64,000 nt of DNA from Armillaria gallica (Eukaryota > Basidiomycota > Agaricomycetes > Agaricales > Physalacriaceae). Shown here piece by piece: positions 13,060 to 24,321 of this stretch (position 1 is its first letter; the number at the start of each line of letters is the position of its first letter). The stretch covers positions 6,138,001 to 6,202,000 of the forward strand of contig JBANDB010000002.1 of the NCBI GenBank assembly GCA_037576215.1. The letters are read 5' to 3'. The translations under genes and the position numbers were made by a program. The notes under the pieces were generated by a model, which saw nothing but the letters and a program-made list of their open reading frames with translations, was not told the DNA's origin and did no database searches.

Positions 13060-13340
13060 AAACTACTGAAAAGGAGATCCGTCCGGGCATTGACTCCTTC
13101 TGTTAACTGGTGTCAGAAGATGTACGCTCTCGGCCGGGCGAAGCAGTGGAAGCAATGGTGTTAGGCGCGCCGCGGTTTAACCACTGTTCCTCAATGCCGT
13201 TGTCGAGGAACAAGACGAACTGGATGCTTCGATGAATACATAATCCGGACTGCATTGACGTGAACGTGAATCTTTTTTCCTTCCACGATGCGTTAGCCAT
13301 TATACTGGGAAGTAGACACGGCATTGAATCTCAATTAAAG
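13060..13340. repeat. Dispersed caspase-flank module (copy 1)
   Basis: The block starts with GATCCGTCCG and a TTGACTCCTTCTGTTA-like segment, then a GTGTCAGAAGATGTACGCTC-like segment and a GTTGATATCCAT tail. Related versions lie at about 27.23-27.54, 30.69-30.96, 32.46-32.72 and 32.94-33.13 kb. Each lies upstream of a caspase promoter or promoter relic. I see no coding capacity. Confidence 0.5.
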
Positions 13341-13599
13341 TTGATATCCATCTAGGTCTCTGAAACGCTAGGAGTAAATATGACAGTGGCTGTGTGGTGC
13401 GTACCCAAATGAAGGTAGCACTTCCACACTCGTCAGAGGAAACAAAGGTGCCTCTTACGAGTCCAGAGGAGACCAGAGCAAGCGAGTTGTAGGAGGTGAG
13501 GCACGCGTTTAGTGGATGCCCGCAGGTGTTGGGCTCGAATTTGTGAAAAGCAGCTAAGTACTATGCCAGGGAACTGCTAATGAAGTGGAAGATGCCGGT

Positions 13600-13800
13600 G
13601 ATGCGTCCTGCGTGCCTGAAGGAACTACTGTTGAATGATATCGATAAGATGTTAAGAAAAGGCCAATGCACATACCAAGGTGGATCCTTTCTCGGATAGA
13701 GTTTCGTATCATCTCCATGGCCATCGTCCCCCGACGACTTCGGTAAAAAAAAATTCTGGCGGTCCTCAAGCCGTTTTGTCGACTCGCTGCCCCTCGCTAG
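13600..13800. repeat. Dispersed noncoding module (copies also at 14.59 and 31.12 kb)
   Basis: This segment shares ordered blocks (GGTGGATCCTTTCTCGG, CGACTTCGG, ATTCTGGCGGTC) with 14590-14780 and more weakly with 31120-31290. It appears to be duplicated flank material with no open frame of note. Confidence 0.4.
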
Positions 13801-13919
13801 GACGTGCGTCCTCTTGTTTAGTGTTCGATTCTGTGGTTGCTTTGCTGGCGGATTAACATACGGCGGCGCTAGGTGATGTCACTAGGGACGAGTCTACTTC
13901 TGAACTCTTCGTCCGGCCG

Positions 13920-14490
13920 AGCTGTATTTGAAACAGCGACGATTCCCAGAGCAGATGACATTCTTCTGTGCGAAGACAATGAACTGCGCATTTCTTGTAA
14001 TCCCATGGGCACCGCCGGCTTCTAAAATGCTGGCCCGGAGTGTCAGAGGACACGGGAATGGGGTACGATCCGTGATGTGGGCTGGCTACTTTGGAATTGA
14101 AGAGGTTTCGAGATTGGTGGACACCTTCGCACTACGGGTTTTGTCTATAACGGACAGATCAGTGTTAGCAGACTAGGACGCAAAAGCGGGCTCACACGGG
14201 TAGATCGGGCAGATTGGTTATCGCATCCTTGTAAGTAAGCTTGTCAACCTCGTTTTCCCGTAGCAAGTTCAACGATGTTGAAGTAAAGACGCCACATCCA
14301 TCTCTTTCCCCGGATTCTTGCCCGTGGTTACACGCTGAAAGGAGCACGTGTGATAACAGACCTGTCTTCTCGAATCCCCTTGCAACGACACTCGCCTGAG
14401 CATTTGGCTCAATGTCATGCAAGAGGTCTTGAGTGACAGTATAAGTCTATGTGAGATTGATCCCACGAACAGCAAAAGTAGGGTTCGATG
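13920..14490 (-). pseudogene. Truncated caspase-like relic (copy C)
   Basis: The minus strand retains family sequence from the FAVRGI motif, through HDIEPNAQAS and GLLSHVLLSAC, to the LPDLPV exon end. After an intron remnant it continues into the QSR...LFNSKVASP segment and stops in the VVSNTA region. The half carrying the catalytic His and Cys is missing, and so is everything after about the first 60 residues of the middle region. Frameshifts are present (AGHFRSRRCPWDY in place of QYVLEAGEAHGI). It is an inactive fragment oriented like copy B. Confidence 0.8.
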
Positions 14491-14499
14491 AATATTCAA

Positions 14500-15349
14500 T
14501 ACACCACGCCGACTGAGGTGAGGTGACCATTGATACTTTTTATCGTTCTTGCTTCCCCGCCGTGATAGCCGAGACAGCACTAAATCTTAAAGTTGATATC
14601 CAACGAGACGCTAGGAAGAAGTGTGATGGGGATCCTGTACCGTTTAATGCAATCAATGCACCTACCACGGTGTCCTTCCTCGGATGTAGTCTCCTCTCCT
14701 CTCTATCGTCCCTCAATGACTTCGGACCATAAGATAGATATTCTGGCGGTCATCGAACTAGCCCGAAAGAAGATGCGCTGACCATAGATGCAGGCATGGA
14801 ACAGGAGGAACCGCGCACCAACGACAGACAGCGAGGATGACGCTGGCACGAAAGTAGGGACCTTATGGCGACTTCACCAGTAACCGCAACGTTCGACCGT
14901 CTCAATTCCTATAAACTGCTGCTGGACGAACTTGTTCAATGATCTCGGCGGAAACGATGAAGAACTGGACGACGACGAAGGTGGAAGTAGGGCGACGCAT
15001 GATCATTTCAGGAAGTAGCGGCATTTGCTGACACATGTTTCGATGCTTTTTTTGAACTCTGCATTTAATTAACCGCCGCAAGTACACTAGCTACTAAGAC
15101 GCGGTGGAGGTACAGATCCTCAGGCACCCTCCTTCCCTCTTGTCCCAGTCCCTCCTCTCTTGAATCTGGGTTCTCCGGGACATGTTTCGATGCGAATTTG
15201 AGTTTTACTTCTTACTTCCCGGCTACACGCATCGAGTAATGATATTAGCAGTCAATTGATTTTATTATCGGAGATTTTTCACTGTTGTCCTCACACACCG
15301 AGTAATCGTTGAATGCAAACTGTCACCGACTGAGATTATACGCAAGGCC
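14500..15349. other. Degenerate spacer with a transcription factor relic
   Basis: The stretch 14860-15010 matches the third exon of the transcription factor gene (about 3767-3935): GGCGACTTCACC, GCAACGT, TTCAATGAT and GACGACGACGAAGG follow in the same order, with deletions. The stretch 14590-14780 is a dispersed noncoding module. No functional gene is seen. Confidence 0.6.
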
Positions 15350-18300
15350 CTACACTCCTACATGTATGAAAGGCACCCATCTCACGAACGAATCAGGTTC
15401 CTTCTCCACGCGTTTGCGAAGAGATTGAACGGCGTGATGCAGTGCGACTGCAGCTTTCCCGCTATCAGGTTTCCGATCCTCAAAAAGTCGAAAATATACT
15501 GCATCCGCAACAAGAGGCGCATCAACATCCCTGATAGACCACAATGTCGCGAGAACACTTTGATATCCAGCCATGAGCATGCCTGCGGCAAGGTGAACTG
15601 ATTCCTCCGACAACGACTCGTCTCCTGTGGCGGTTTGGCATGCGGAGAGGTATGCAAAGTCAGCATCAGGGAACGACTTTGCGATAACCTGTGAGAGTGG
15701 TAAATGCCCATCAGGGTGATCTAGAGAATGATGAAGGCGAAAGGTGCTGTTTAACGGTTTTGCCTTCTCTTGAGTAGCATGGCAAGCCATGTGAACCCAG
15801 TTGCAGGTCGACATCCCATTGAGTACTGTGTCTGGTGTCGCTTCGTCTCCTCTCAAATATTCGACATGGAGTTCGTTAGCTCGTTCTTCAATCTTCTGCA
15901 GTTCTCCTTTTGTACCAGGAAGATTCGATAACCCCGGAGTGTTGGGTTGGCTGATAGCTAATAAACCTTTGAACGTTCGAGTTTTCTGAAGTTTGTCATG
16001 AAGGGATGTGAGCGTTGGGGTATATGATGAGACGAGATAGTCAGATAGTTTCCTTCCTGGTTCATTTGTACCGTATTGTCCAGCAGCATGAATAGGGAGG
16101 AATGCCAGTGGACCTGTTGTACACCACCATAATCGTGGTGGGTTGAGGTCATCGGAAGGCTGAGAGAAACCTTTATGAAATGCTTGGGGCATCGTGTAAG
16201 AAAAGCTACTCACGGAGAAGGCCAACCTATCGAGTACAGGTTTCACGATGCACGACCACAGTTCCTTTAAAACAGTCACAAAGACATCTTTGTTCGAAGA
16301 TCCGTACGCTGGTCTTGATGCTCGTGTACGAACACCAAAATCTGAGAGCGATTTGTTGAGTTGTTTGTGTAGAATTTCGGCCTTGCGGTAGGAGAAATTC
16401 TTGAGCGGAATGTGAATGACTTCGTCTAGACCGGGGATTAGAATGAGGGCGTCACACCTCACGCGATATGTATTGACGAGGACGACTGGACCAAGCTTGG
16501 CCGCATTCTTGAGTGTGGCTAGCTTTTTCGGTTGTAGGAAGTCTTCAAAGCCTGGAAGCGCCCGGACGCTTTCGACTAGACTATCCCACCGCGTAGCCAA
16601 ATGACGATGTTCTTTTGCTATGTCCTCCAATGATAACTCCTTAAAGAGCTCTGTGTTGACGCCTCGACTGCTCGCCTTCTCCAAAGTAACTGCAACTTGG
16701 GACAGCTCTTCAGCGAGTTTAGGATAAGCATCAGAAAGTGAGTCGACGGGGGAACGAAGTTTATGTAATTGTCCCCAGACAATAGCTCGTCCCATCTCTA
16801 GCCATTCAAGCGCGGTATCGGCTTCTCCCAACGCAAGCGCATACGCCGCTGCCTCGTTGACTATATGACCGAAATGAGCCAACTCCCTATGTCGTGCTGC
16901 TATACTCTTCCCGGTCCAAGCTACCCGGGGAAGGAGCTCGACAACGAATCGATACGCGTCCAGCGCAGACGGAAAGTCAACGTGCCTGCACAATTCGGCC
17001 CATTGTATAGCCGCATCCAGCCTAGTTGAAGGTGGGCCGGTCGAGGAGAGTGCGGCAGATTTGAATAATGTAACCGCTTCAACGGCGTCTGGTCGGGTTT
17101 GAAGACTTAAGGGTTGGCAACGGTCGAAACGAGATGCTACTGAAATACCGAGGTGCACAAGTATGCCGGGCTTCTCCGGATGTCCATCGGGAATAAGTGC
17201 CATTGCTTTCTTTCCGTAGGAGATGGATGCTTCCAAGTCGTCGAAGCCTCCACGAGCTATAAAACGCTCTCGAAGAGAGATGACGAGGTTGTTAAGCCAA
17301 TAGGGCTTTTCTGAATGACCGTCAGGGATACAAGCCACGGCACGCCGTCCTGCAGAAACTGCCTCGTCGAGATCGTTAGTGTCATTTGTCTTGGCGAAAC
17401 GATGACGGAAGTATTTGCCAAGGTTATTGAGCATGGTTGGCTTAAAGACGTGTCCGTCTGGAGTATCGGAGACGGCACTCTGCATCAATGAAATGGCCTC
17501 TGAAAGGTCATTAAGGTCTCCACGCAGCGTAAAGCGCTGAAAGAAGCAAACGCTAGCGTTGCTCAGCATGCCAGGTTTACCCGGACTTCCCCTAGGAACG
17601 GCTTTTACAACATCCATCCCTTTGAAGATTGCCTCATCCAGATCGGCAGGGTCGTCAAACAATTCGAAGCGTTCACGAAGGAAGATGCTGAGATTGTCTA
17701 GCATCGTAATTTTCTGCGGAAAGCCATCTGGCATCAAAGATATTGCATCCTTCTGTTTTGAAATCGCCTCCTCGAGGTCATCAGATTTGCCGATACATTT
17801 GAAGCGCTGATATAATGACAAAGCGACAATTTCGAAAGCCATGGGCTTTTCTCTCTCAACGAAGAGGGATGATGCAAGTCGGCCAGCTTCAATTGCTAAG
17901 TTGATGTCATCAAGATCGCCACAGCGCTGAAACCGCCGATTGAGGCAACAAGCGAGGGTGTAGAGCGACTTGGGTTTCCGTGGATTTCCTTCGACGGAGA
18001 AAAGGACCGCAAGCTCTGCAGCTGAAATAGCCGAGTCGAGGTCGTCCTGGTTTGTCAGGAATTCAAAGCGACGGAGGTAAGAATTGCTGAGATTCATGAA
18101 AAAGGATGGTTGATCATCACGGTCATCGACCACCAGAGCGACTGCATCCTTCCCCGACCCGATCGCTCTCTCAAGGTCGTTGCCGTCGCTGAGCAACTCG
18201 AAGCGGCGCAGGAATGCGAGGCAAAGATTGCTCAATCGAGGGGGTTTATCGGGATCGCCGTCCGAGGTGAGAGACACTGAATGAACCAGTGCAGAAATTG

Positions 18301-18541
18301 CATGTTGTAGGTCCTGTTCACGATGAAACTGCTCGAAGCGTACCATCAACTCGGTGCCACGATTGCACAACAATGCAGGAAAATCAATCAGGTTGATGAA
18401 CGAAATATGAGATCCTGATTGTCCGTTCGCAGTAGGGATTACATTGGTCGACGGAAGATTGGAAGGAGGTCCTGATGGCACAACGACAACTCTGAAAGCG
18501 AGTTCTAGGGCTAGATCATCGTTATCCAAGTTGCTAAACAC
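15350..18541 (-). CDS. CHAT-domain protein with tetratricopeptide repeats
   Basis: This uninterrupted 1063-codon frame encodes a large cytosolic-type protein. About residues 75-560 are imperfect TPR-like repeats with a recurring pattern of FERF, D-DLDEAIS, AV-LIPDGHPEKP and LNNL. A helical linker follows. A CHAT (caspase HetF associated with TPRs) domain fills the last 330 residues: PLAFLPIHAAGQY, SYTPTLTSL, then the putative catalytic His in WVHMACHATQ (about residue 918) and Cys in YLSACQTATGD (about 963). CHAT is a clan-CD peptidase fold related to caspases; in fungi and bacteria such proteins act in regulated death or immune signalling, but the substrate here is unknown. The frame-opening ATG at 18541 may not be the true start, because open segments upstream (18702-18545 and 18990-18751) could add N-terminal exons. 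It is the only gene of its kind in a cluster of C14 caspase-like genes. Confidence 0.87.
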   Translation of the reverse strand: MFSNLDNDDLALELAFRVVVVPSGPPSNLPSTNVIPTANGQSGSHISFINLIDFPALLCNRGTELMVRFEQFHREQDLQHAISALVHSVSLTSDGDPDKPPRLSNLCLAFLRRFELLSDGNDLERAIGSGKDAVALVVDDRDDQPSFFMNLSNSYLRRFEFLTNQDDLDSAISAAELAVLFSVEGNPRKPKSLYTLACCLNRRFQRCGDLDDINLAIEAGRLASSLFVEREKPMAFEIVALSLYQRFKCIGKSDDLEEAISKQKDAISLMPDGFPQKITMLDNLSIFLRERFELFDDPADLDEAIFKGMDVVKAVPRGSPGKPGMLSNASVCFFQRFTLRGDLNDLSEAISLMQSAVSDTPDGHVFKPTMLNNLGKYFRHRFAKTNDTNDLDEAVSAGRRAVACIPDGHSEKPYWLNNLVISLRERFIARGGFDDLEASISYGKKAMALIPDGHPEKPGILVHLGISVASRFDRCQPLSLQTRPDAVEAVTLFKSAALSSTGPPSTRLDAAIQWAELCRHVDFPSALDAYRFVVELLPRVAWTGKSIAARHRELAHFGHIVNEAAAYALALGEADTALEWLEMGRAIVWGQLHKLRSPVDSLSDAYPKLAEELSQVAVTLEKASSRGVNTELFKELSLEDIAKEHRHLATRWDSLVESVRALPGFEDFLQPKKLATLKNAAKLGPVVLVNTYRVRCDALILIPGLDEVIHIPLKNFSYRKAEILHKQLNKSLSDFGVRTRASRPAYGSSNKDVFVTVLKELWSCIVKPVLDRLAFSVSSFSYTMPQAFHKGFSQPSDDLNPPRLWWCTTGPLAFLPIHAAGQYGTNEPGRKLSDYLVSSYTPTLTSLHDKLQKTRTFKGLLAISQPNTPGLSNLPGTKGELQKIEERANELHVEYLRGDEATPDTVLNGMSTCNWVHMACHATQEKAKPLNSTFRLHHSLDHPDGHLPLSQVIAKSFPDADFAYLSACQTATGDESLSEESVHLAAGMLMAGYQSVLATLWSIRDVDAPLVADAVYFRLFEDRKPDSGKAAVALHHAVQSLRKRVEKEPDSFVRWVPFIHVGV

Positions 18542-19423
18542 TTGCGACCACCCTTTAGATTTATTGTGAGCGAGGACGCAAAATGTACAGGACTGAAGGG
18601 AGACGTACGGCGATTACGCGTTGCAAATTCCGAGATCAAACTCACGGTTTCCAGCTCGACGTGGGCAAGTATTTTATCATCGTGCCCAGAGCATCGATTC
18701 AAAATTGACAGTGTAAATGAAGGAATTTCTGTACACCTGCGAGTCCCTCGTTAGTCGCATTGAATCGCAGAAAAGCTGATGAAGACGAGTACGGACATTT
18801 GGATGATTTCCGCTGACCTCCAACAAGTACTTTCCGCTTCTTTGTTCATCGTCGACTCTTGCATAACAGCGCCGTTCATAGTACGTTTAACGAAGATTGC
18901 ATCGTCGGGTCGGAGATTAGGGTGTAAATTCGCTCGAAGGTTGATCGTGAAGCCTATGCGATATTTCAATATGGCAAGTGCTACAGCCATGACTGAATGG
19001 GCAACCTGTAAGGCGAATGGTACTGCACACCATCATCAGCGAATATCTCTGATGATACATGACTGTAATTTCCTACCTATTATTAGTATGTGTCGTCCGT
19101 TCAGTCGCTGGACCTGGATCTGCATCCTTTGAGTCGGACATAGTGCTGAAGGAGGAGAAGCTGGATGTGACGCAGAGATGACTGTGTACTTGTGAAGTCT
19201 CGTACTATGCCACTACCGCCTGTCCATGATTATCAGATTGACCCACGGTCTGCGTGATGGACGGGAAGTTGCCGAGAACGTTGCTTCCATCCCTTGCGAC
19301 ACTCAAGATGATGAGTACTCCTGAACATGCCAGGCTAGGAAGAAAGATGCGAAAGAATGCGTCATGGCTGACGCAACATATAACGTATACACTGAAACGT
19401 GTGAACTGCGCGATTTCTTAAAC
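18542..19423. other. 5' flank of the CHAT-TPR gene, possible upstream exons
   Basis: The minus strand holds short open segments at 18702-18545 and 18990-18751. Segments such as DDAIFVKRTMNG and VMQESTMNKEAE resemble a C2-like strand pattern seen N-terminal to fungal CHAT-TPR proteins. I could not build a clean splice chain into the 18541 frame, so these may be real first exons or decayed sequence. Confidence 0.3.
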
Positions 19424-19620
19424 ACCGAGGTGTATTAGTATGCCAGGTTTCTCCATATGTCCATCGGGAATAAGTGAGGTTACTTTCTTTCCGCAGGAGA
19501 TGGATTCTTCCAGGTCACCGAAGCCTCCACGAAGTTTGAAATGCTCTCAAAGAGAGGCGACGAGGCTGTTTAGCCAGATGGTTTTTCTGAGCGACCATCA
19601 GACCAGCCCGTCAAAGTGCT
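19424..19620 (-). pseudogene. Fragment of the CHAT-TPR gene
   Basis: This stretch is a diverged copy of about 17140-17330, inside the TPR region of the CHAT-TPR gene, in the same orientation. Shared blocks include ACACCGAGGTG-like, TGTCCATCGGGAATAAGTG, TTTCTTTCCG and GGAGATGGAT. It carries stops and ends abruptly. Confidence 0.75.
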
Positions 19621-20060
19621 CTAAGCAGATTGCCATACACGGATCCGGTTGAGAATCTCGCATTCCTGTCTCTCATTCGTTGGTTTTGTCGCTGGCAGTT
19701 GATGCAGGTTCAGACCAATGGCGATAATATTGGGACAATGAGAGAAGTAAACCATGATAACTGATAGACCGTAAGTACCGGGTGACCGTAATCCTCCTGG
19801 CTCGCACAGCGACGACTGACAGGGCTCAACGATCTGACATCGGTCAATGAGTACCCATAAATATTGAAATGGCAGGACGTACCAGGCATGAAATATTATT
19901 AATAAGTCTCGTTCGTCTACGCCGTTACTCTTCTTAGCGACGGCAAACTCAAACTCGCGATAGGAACATGCCGTCAGTACTGATGGTTTGATGTCGTGAA
20001 AGATGGCGAAGAGACTTGACGCGTGACGCGTGACGAGTTTAGTAGTTGACGGGACAGAGT
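19621..20060 (-). pseudogene. Transcription factor gene relic
   Basis: The reverse complement matches the IATDLNLHQLPTTKPTNE segment of the transcription factor (about 4760-4870); here it reads IAIGLNLHQLPATKPTNE and continues through NRIRVWQ. Upstream sequence to about 20060 shares blocks with the relic at 37.4-37.9 kb. No zinc cluster remains. Confidence 0.7.
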
Positions 20061-20279
20061 TGACGGCGGCCGCGCCTTTTTGTGTAGGGACGTTTTGGTG
20101 TTGGTGTGATCGGTTGGCGTGCACGTGGGTAGAAATAAATGCTTGCACAGCCACCAGCTACTTAACTCCCACACTACCGTGTAATACTACCTACCTACCT
20201 TTCTTGTTATACCTAATCGAATCAAGCGACGTCGTCCCTCAGAGCACTCTAAGTAGTCCCTTTCGATCCACAAGCTTTC

Positions 20280-21129
20280 ATCATTTCATCGGTGTCACAT
20301 GGCTAAACCTTCTTGCTATGCGGTAAGATGGTTCTAGTGCGACATCCTCTGGACTCTGGAGCGTTATCCTTGCTTTTTTCATTTCATTTCGTTGCCTTTC
20401 TGCTTGCTCGTCGTCATTGGCTAGCCTGGTGTTTCAATCGCATACCCTCGTCTTTCTCTCTTATGATGCTGCTTTTGACCAACATAACTACAGTCAGAAA
20501 AATCGGCTAGGATGCGACCAAACTAATCCTATGTTCTGCCTCCATGGTAATTTTCCGTCACCGGTGTCCGAGGTAAGGGATGATTTGACAGTAGACCCAC
20601 CCTCAAATTGCTTCCTAGTGTCTCAGAGACCGTGACTCATATATGCATAGATCGTACCTTACCCTATATGACGGTCGACGCATGACAGACTCGCCTCCAG
20701 GCCACTGCAGCGTTTGTTGAAGGGGACGAGCCTTCCTTCCGCTGCTTCTAACAAGTTTCCTTCTAGACATGGGATTATAGAGCGTCAATATACAGACGGA
20801 TCACCTTTGCCGTTCTAATGAATCAGCGAACGCATGTCAGAGGCCACTACGTATATAAAATGTTGCCCTGCGGTCCAAGTCACACATACAGTCCCACTCG
20901 TCGGCGTCCCTCTTAAGGCTCTGTTGCCATCCACATGTTCTTTAAGTGGCTCAAGACCGTGTTCAGCATTATGTTGGACGTTTTGCGGTGGTCAGGAGCA
21001 TTCTGATTCACTCGATGATACCTATTGAATCTCTGGTTTTTCAATAACAGGTTCCATACTACTCCAACGTAAGAAATTACTGTTTGAAAGATAATTAATT
21101 CACTGAGGCGATAATTTGCAGGCCAGCAG
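20280..21129 (+). repeat. Duplicated 5' flank of copy D
   Basis: This stretch is colinear with 58080-58923 (upstream of copy H) and, inverted, with about 36500-37330 (upstream of copy G). Shared landmarks are CTCTGGAGC(G/T)TTATCCTTGC, GTGTTTCAATCGCATACCC, GTGTCTCAGAGACC, the TATA element and a leader intron (GTAAGAAATTACTG to TTTGCAG, 21069-21120). The flanks were duplicated together with the gene bodies. Confidence 0.8.
20851..20866 (+). promoter_or_regulatory. TATA-type core promoter element of copy D
   Basis: The sequence is GTATATAAAATGTTGC, the copy-D version of the family element TATATAAAGTGTCGC, about 280 bases upstream of the proposed start codon. It differs at two positions from copies G and H. 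Confidence 0.5.
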
Positions 21130-23416
21130 ATGGTCTCGAAGCGCCGTCTTCTCTGTCGTACGGCAGTCTCAGAGTCCATGCCAAGAAATTATAATAACCC
21201 TGAATTTCACAGCCCTCAACGATCGATTACCATTGGACGGTAGGTCTTCATCCTCACGCCCTAGAATATGATATTGATTTTCCGATGGCTAGCCCTCCTC
21301 CGCCCCTATTTGCGTTGGTTATTGGCATCGACAAGTACCTTTCGAACGAGATCAGTGACCTGAGCGGTGCTGTTGCCGACGCCAATGCCGTTGATGCATT
21401 TTTACAAGAGACTCTCCGCGTTCCAAAGGGACAAATCAAGAATCTGCGCAATGAGGAAGCCACGAGGTTGACTATCGAAACGGCCATTAAAGACCTTGGG
21501 AAAAACCCGAAGATCAAGAAGGATGATCCCATTCTCATCTACTATGCAGGGCATGGTGCTGAGGCGAAGGCTCCGTCGGGATGGTCCAGCGCCAACGGGA
21601 AGATGCAAATGCTGGTTCCTAACGATTTTATCCCCAGCGGGTCGAAGGACTCAAAGCGAGGTCAAGGTGTACTAGATACGAGGCTCTCTCATCTTCTCGC
21701 AGACCTCGCCACGAGAAAGTCAGATAACATTGTAGATTTCCACTTCTTCTATCACGCATCGTATCTAATCAGGTGTATGGATAGACCGTTATTCTCGATT
21801 GTTGTCACTCTGGCTCGGGCACACGGACGGATGACGATGATCCAACTTTCGCCGTTCGTGGGATCGATCTCCCAGGGGCTTATACTGTCGCTCAAGACCT
21901 CTTGCATGACATTGAGCCAGATGCTCGGGCGAGTGTCGTCGCAAAGGGATTCAGGAAGACAGGTCTGTTGTCACACGTGCTCCTTTCAGCCTGCAAGCAC
22001 GGGCAAGAAGCCGGAGAAAGAGGTGGACGTGGCGTATTTACTTCAGCTCTGTTGAGCTTATTGCAGCAAAGTGACCTCGACAAGTTTACTTACAAGGACA
22101 TAATAACCAATCTGCCTGATCTTCCCGAGTAAGCCCACTTTTGTCTCCTAGTCCGCTGAGCCTTATCTGTCTATTACAGACAAGACCCACAGTGTGAAGG
22201 TCTTCACCAATCTCGATGTTTTTTCAACTCCAAAGTAGCTAACCCACAACGGGAATTGTACCCCATCTGCGCATCCTCTGACACGCCGGGCCAGTACATT
22301 GTGGAAGCCGGCGAGGCCCATGGGATCACAAGGAAGACGCAGTTCGTTGTGTTTGCTGACAGAGCCATGACGACTACTTTGGGAACGGTCGTTGTTTCAA
22401 ATACTGTCGCTTTCACTGCTACATGCAATTTCTCTGCACGCGGCAATGAAACGCCATTCCGCCTTGCTACTCCCGGATTTGCCTTGCAGACTCGGGTTGA
22501 TGAGGAACAGGATGTTCGGTTTTTCATCGAGCCAGACGAAAGGTTACGGAGTACCTTTCAACGGATAGCCAACGAGATGCGAAGTAACGAGGGAAGACAG
22601 AGGGGATTCCGTTTGGTGCAGAGCCTTGACGATGCGCCAGATCTGGTCATTATCGCGGATGGTGACGACGTCCATTTCGAGATTATGGACAAGCTCTGTC
22701 GCCGACATGGGCTTACACGCATGCCCTTCAAAGTCAAGATCGATGATTCAGACACTATCCACCGCGTTCTTCGAAGTTCCGCCGATTTTTACTGGTTTCT
22801 TCACCATTCGAGGGAAGGGAGTCCCCTAGCTTCCAGCACGCTCGAGTGTATGAAGCTTAAAGAGACCGGGGAGTACACAGATGATTTGGAAGAGGTCTTG
22901 ATGCCTGATCCCAATGGCCATAATCTGAACATCAGAGGCGTGATTATGGTCGATGTCAATGAGGATGCGATCTATGGATTCAAGATCACAAACACGACGT
23001 TGGTACCTCTCTATGTCTCGATGTTCTATTTCGATGTCAGCGATTTGAGTATCAGTACGCAATCTTTCTTATTCTGACATTCCGCTCTAATTACTCCCTT
23101 TGCAGGTTCGTATTATCAACCGGGACATGCGAAGAAAGATGCGGACGTTTCTCTTCCTCCTCATGGATCGTTGACCATCGGGTACGGCGCGAGTGGGACG
23201 GTTGCGCACATATACACACTCAGAGAAGGACAAGATGTCGATGTCGGCTTCTTGAAGATTTTCTTCTCGACGGAGTATCTAGACTTATCAGGCGTCGTCC
23301 AGGGATCACCTTTCATAGAATGCCGCGGGGGGACGCGAGCCATGCCCGAGAGCAGGAACTTATGGGACGCGATGTGTGTTGCCGTTGTTCAGAAAAAGGG
23401 ACTCGAGGGCACTTAG
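21130..23416 (+). CDS. Caspase-like peptidase C14 protein, copy D
   Basis: Exons 21130-21239, 21293-21731, 21785-22128, 22180-23054 and 23106-23416 stay in frame and give 692 residues. The first exon reads MVSKRRLLCRTAV and ends SPQRSITIGR before splicing into PPPPLFALVIGIDKY. Its donor GTAGGT is the best of the family, and the ATG at 21285 lies inside this 53-nt intron. Catalytic residues are His about 124 (YAGHGAEA) and the second Cys of LDCCHSGSGTR (about 190). Frame conservation breaks in the second intron (53 nt here, 54 in copies A and H), which confirms that it is spliced out. The C-terminal module (LTIGYGASG, VDVGFLKIFFSTEY) occupies the last 103 residues. The gene is convergent with copy E. 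Confidence 0.88.
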
Positions 23417-24321
23417 AACTGTGACCGCCCAGTGCAACTTTCAAGGTGTCACAATTCACGATGACGTTCATAGCCATTAGTTTCGTTAATATCGACGGCC
23501 AATACTTTTTAATGTCGGACCCTACCCCCTAGCCCGTCCTCAATATGCACTATGTCGCCATACTATTCTTACGACCATTATGATAAAACAGTTCCCATTT
23601 CTACTTTCTTCGTCTTGGTTTTCCGTTCAATATGCTGGGTATCCCCGTCCAAATCCGAACGAAAAGGAATCAAAAAAAGAAAGGTTAACCAGAGGTTCCC
23701 ATACGATATACGACTGCTTTAGCCTTTACAGCCATGGCATCTAATGAATTGTCGACTCGTCTGTTTCGCAGCAATAGGGAGATTTTGCCGTCGTTTTAGA
23801 GGAAATAAAGTCCCTCGCACTAGAAATTGACTCGCTTATACGAACATGCTGCAACAATGCTCAAGTATCATAACCGTGCATTAGATGTAAATACTGAATA
23901 TCATGACACAAAATCACAAATTGAGTCCGGTAGAAGCTAACCAACTCGCATTCTCGGCCGGAATTCAAGAGTGATCGGGTACGTTGCGTACATTCCGTGC
24001 AGAGGATGATATATTACATGTGTTGTCTTGGTCAAACTGTCATGACACACTGTAAAATTCCAACAATAATGAGAAGAAACCAAGATCATAACCATTGGTC
24101 GTGCGAGGTTAAAATCTGTAAGAACTTTTAAGAAAAAAAAAACAAGTTCAGTAGAAAGTCACATACGACGAATCTGAGAATGCAAAGTGTTTGCCTATAA
24201 CGGTCGTAACGACATTGCGACTTGCATATGATGACGGACTCTGGGGTAAAAAGGGAACAACGGAAATGCACCAAATTAAAGAATTGAAAACTGTACTACT
24301 ACTCTGGCAACTGCAGCCGCA
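23417..24321. other. Intergenic space between convergent copies D and E
   Basis: No gene is visible. The part from about 24145 onward is the 3' flank of copy E and is duplicated at 38455-38735. The rest is AT-rich with A-runs. Confidence 0.5.

Noticed and set aside
18542..18990. C2 domain at the N-terminus of the CHAT-TPR protein
   Set aside because: Similarity is suggestive only and no clean exon chain could be drawn. It is left as a flank note.
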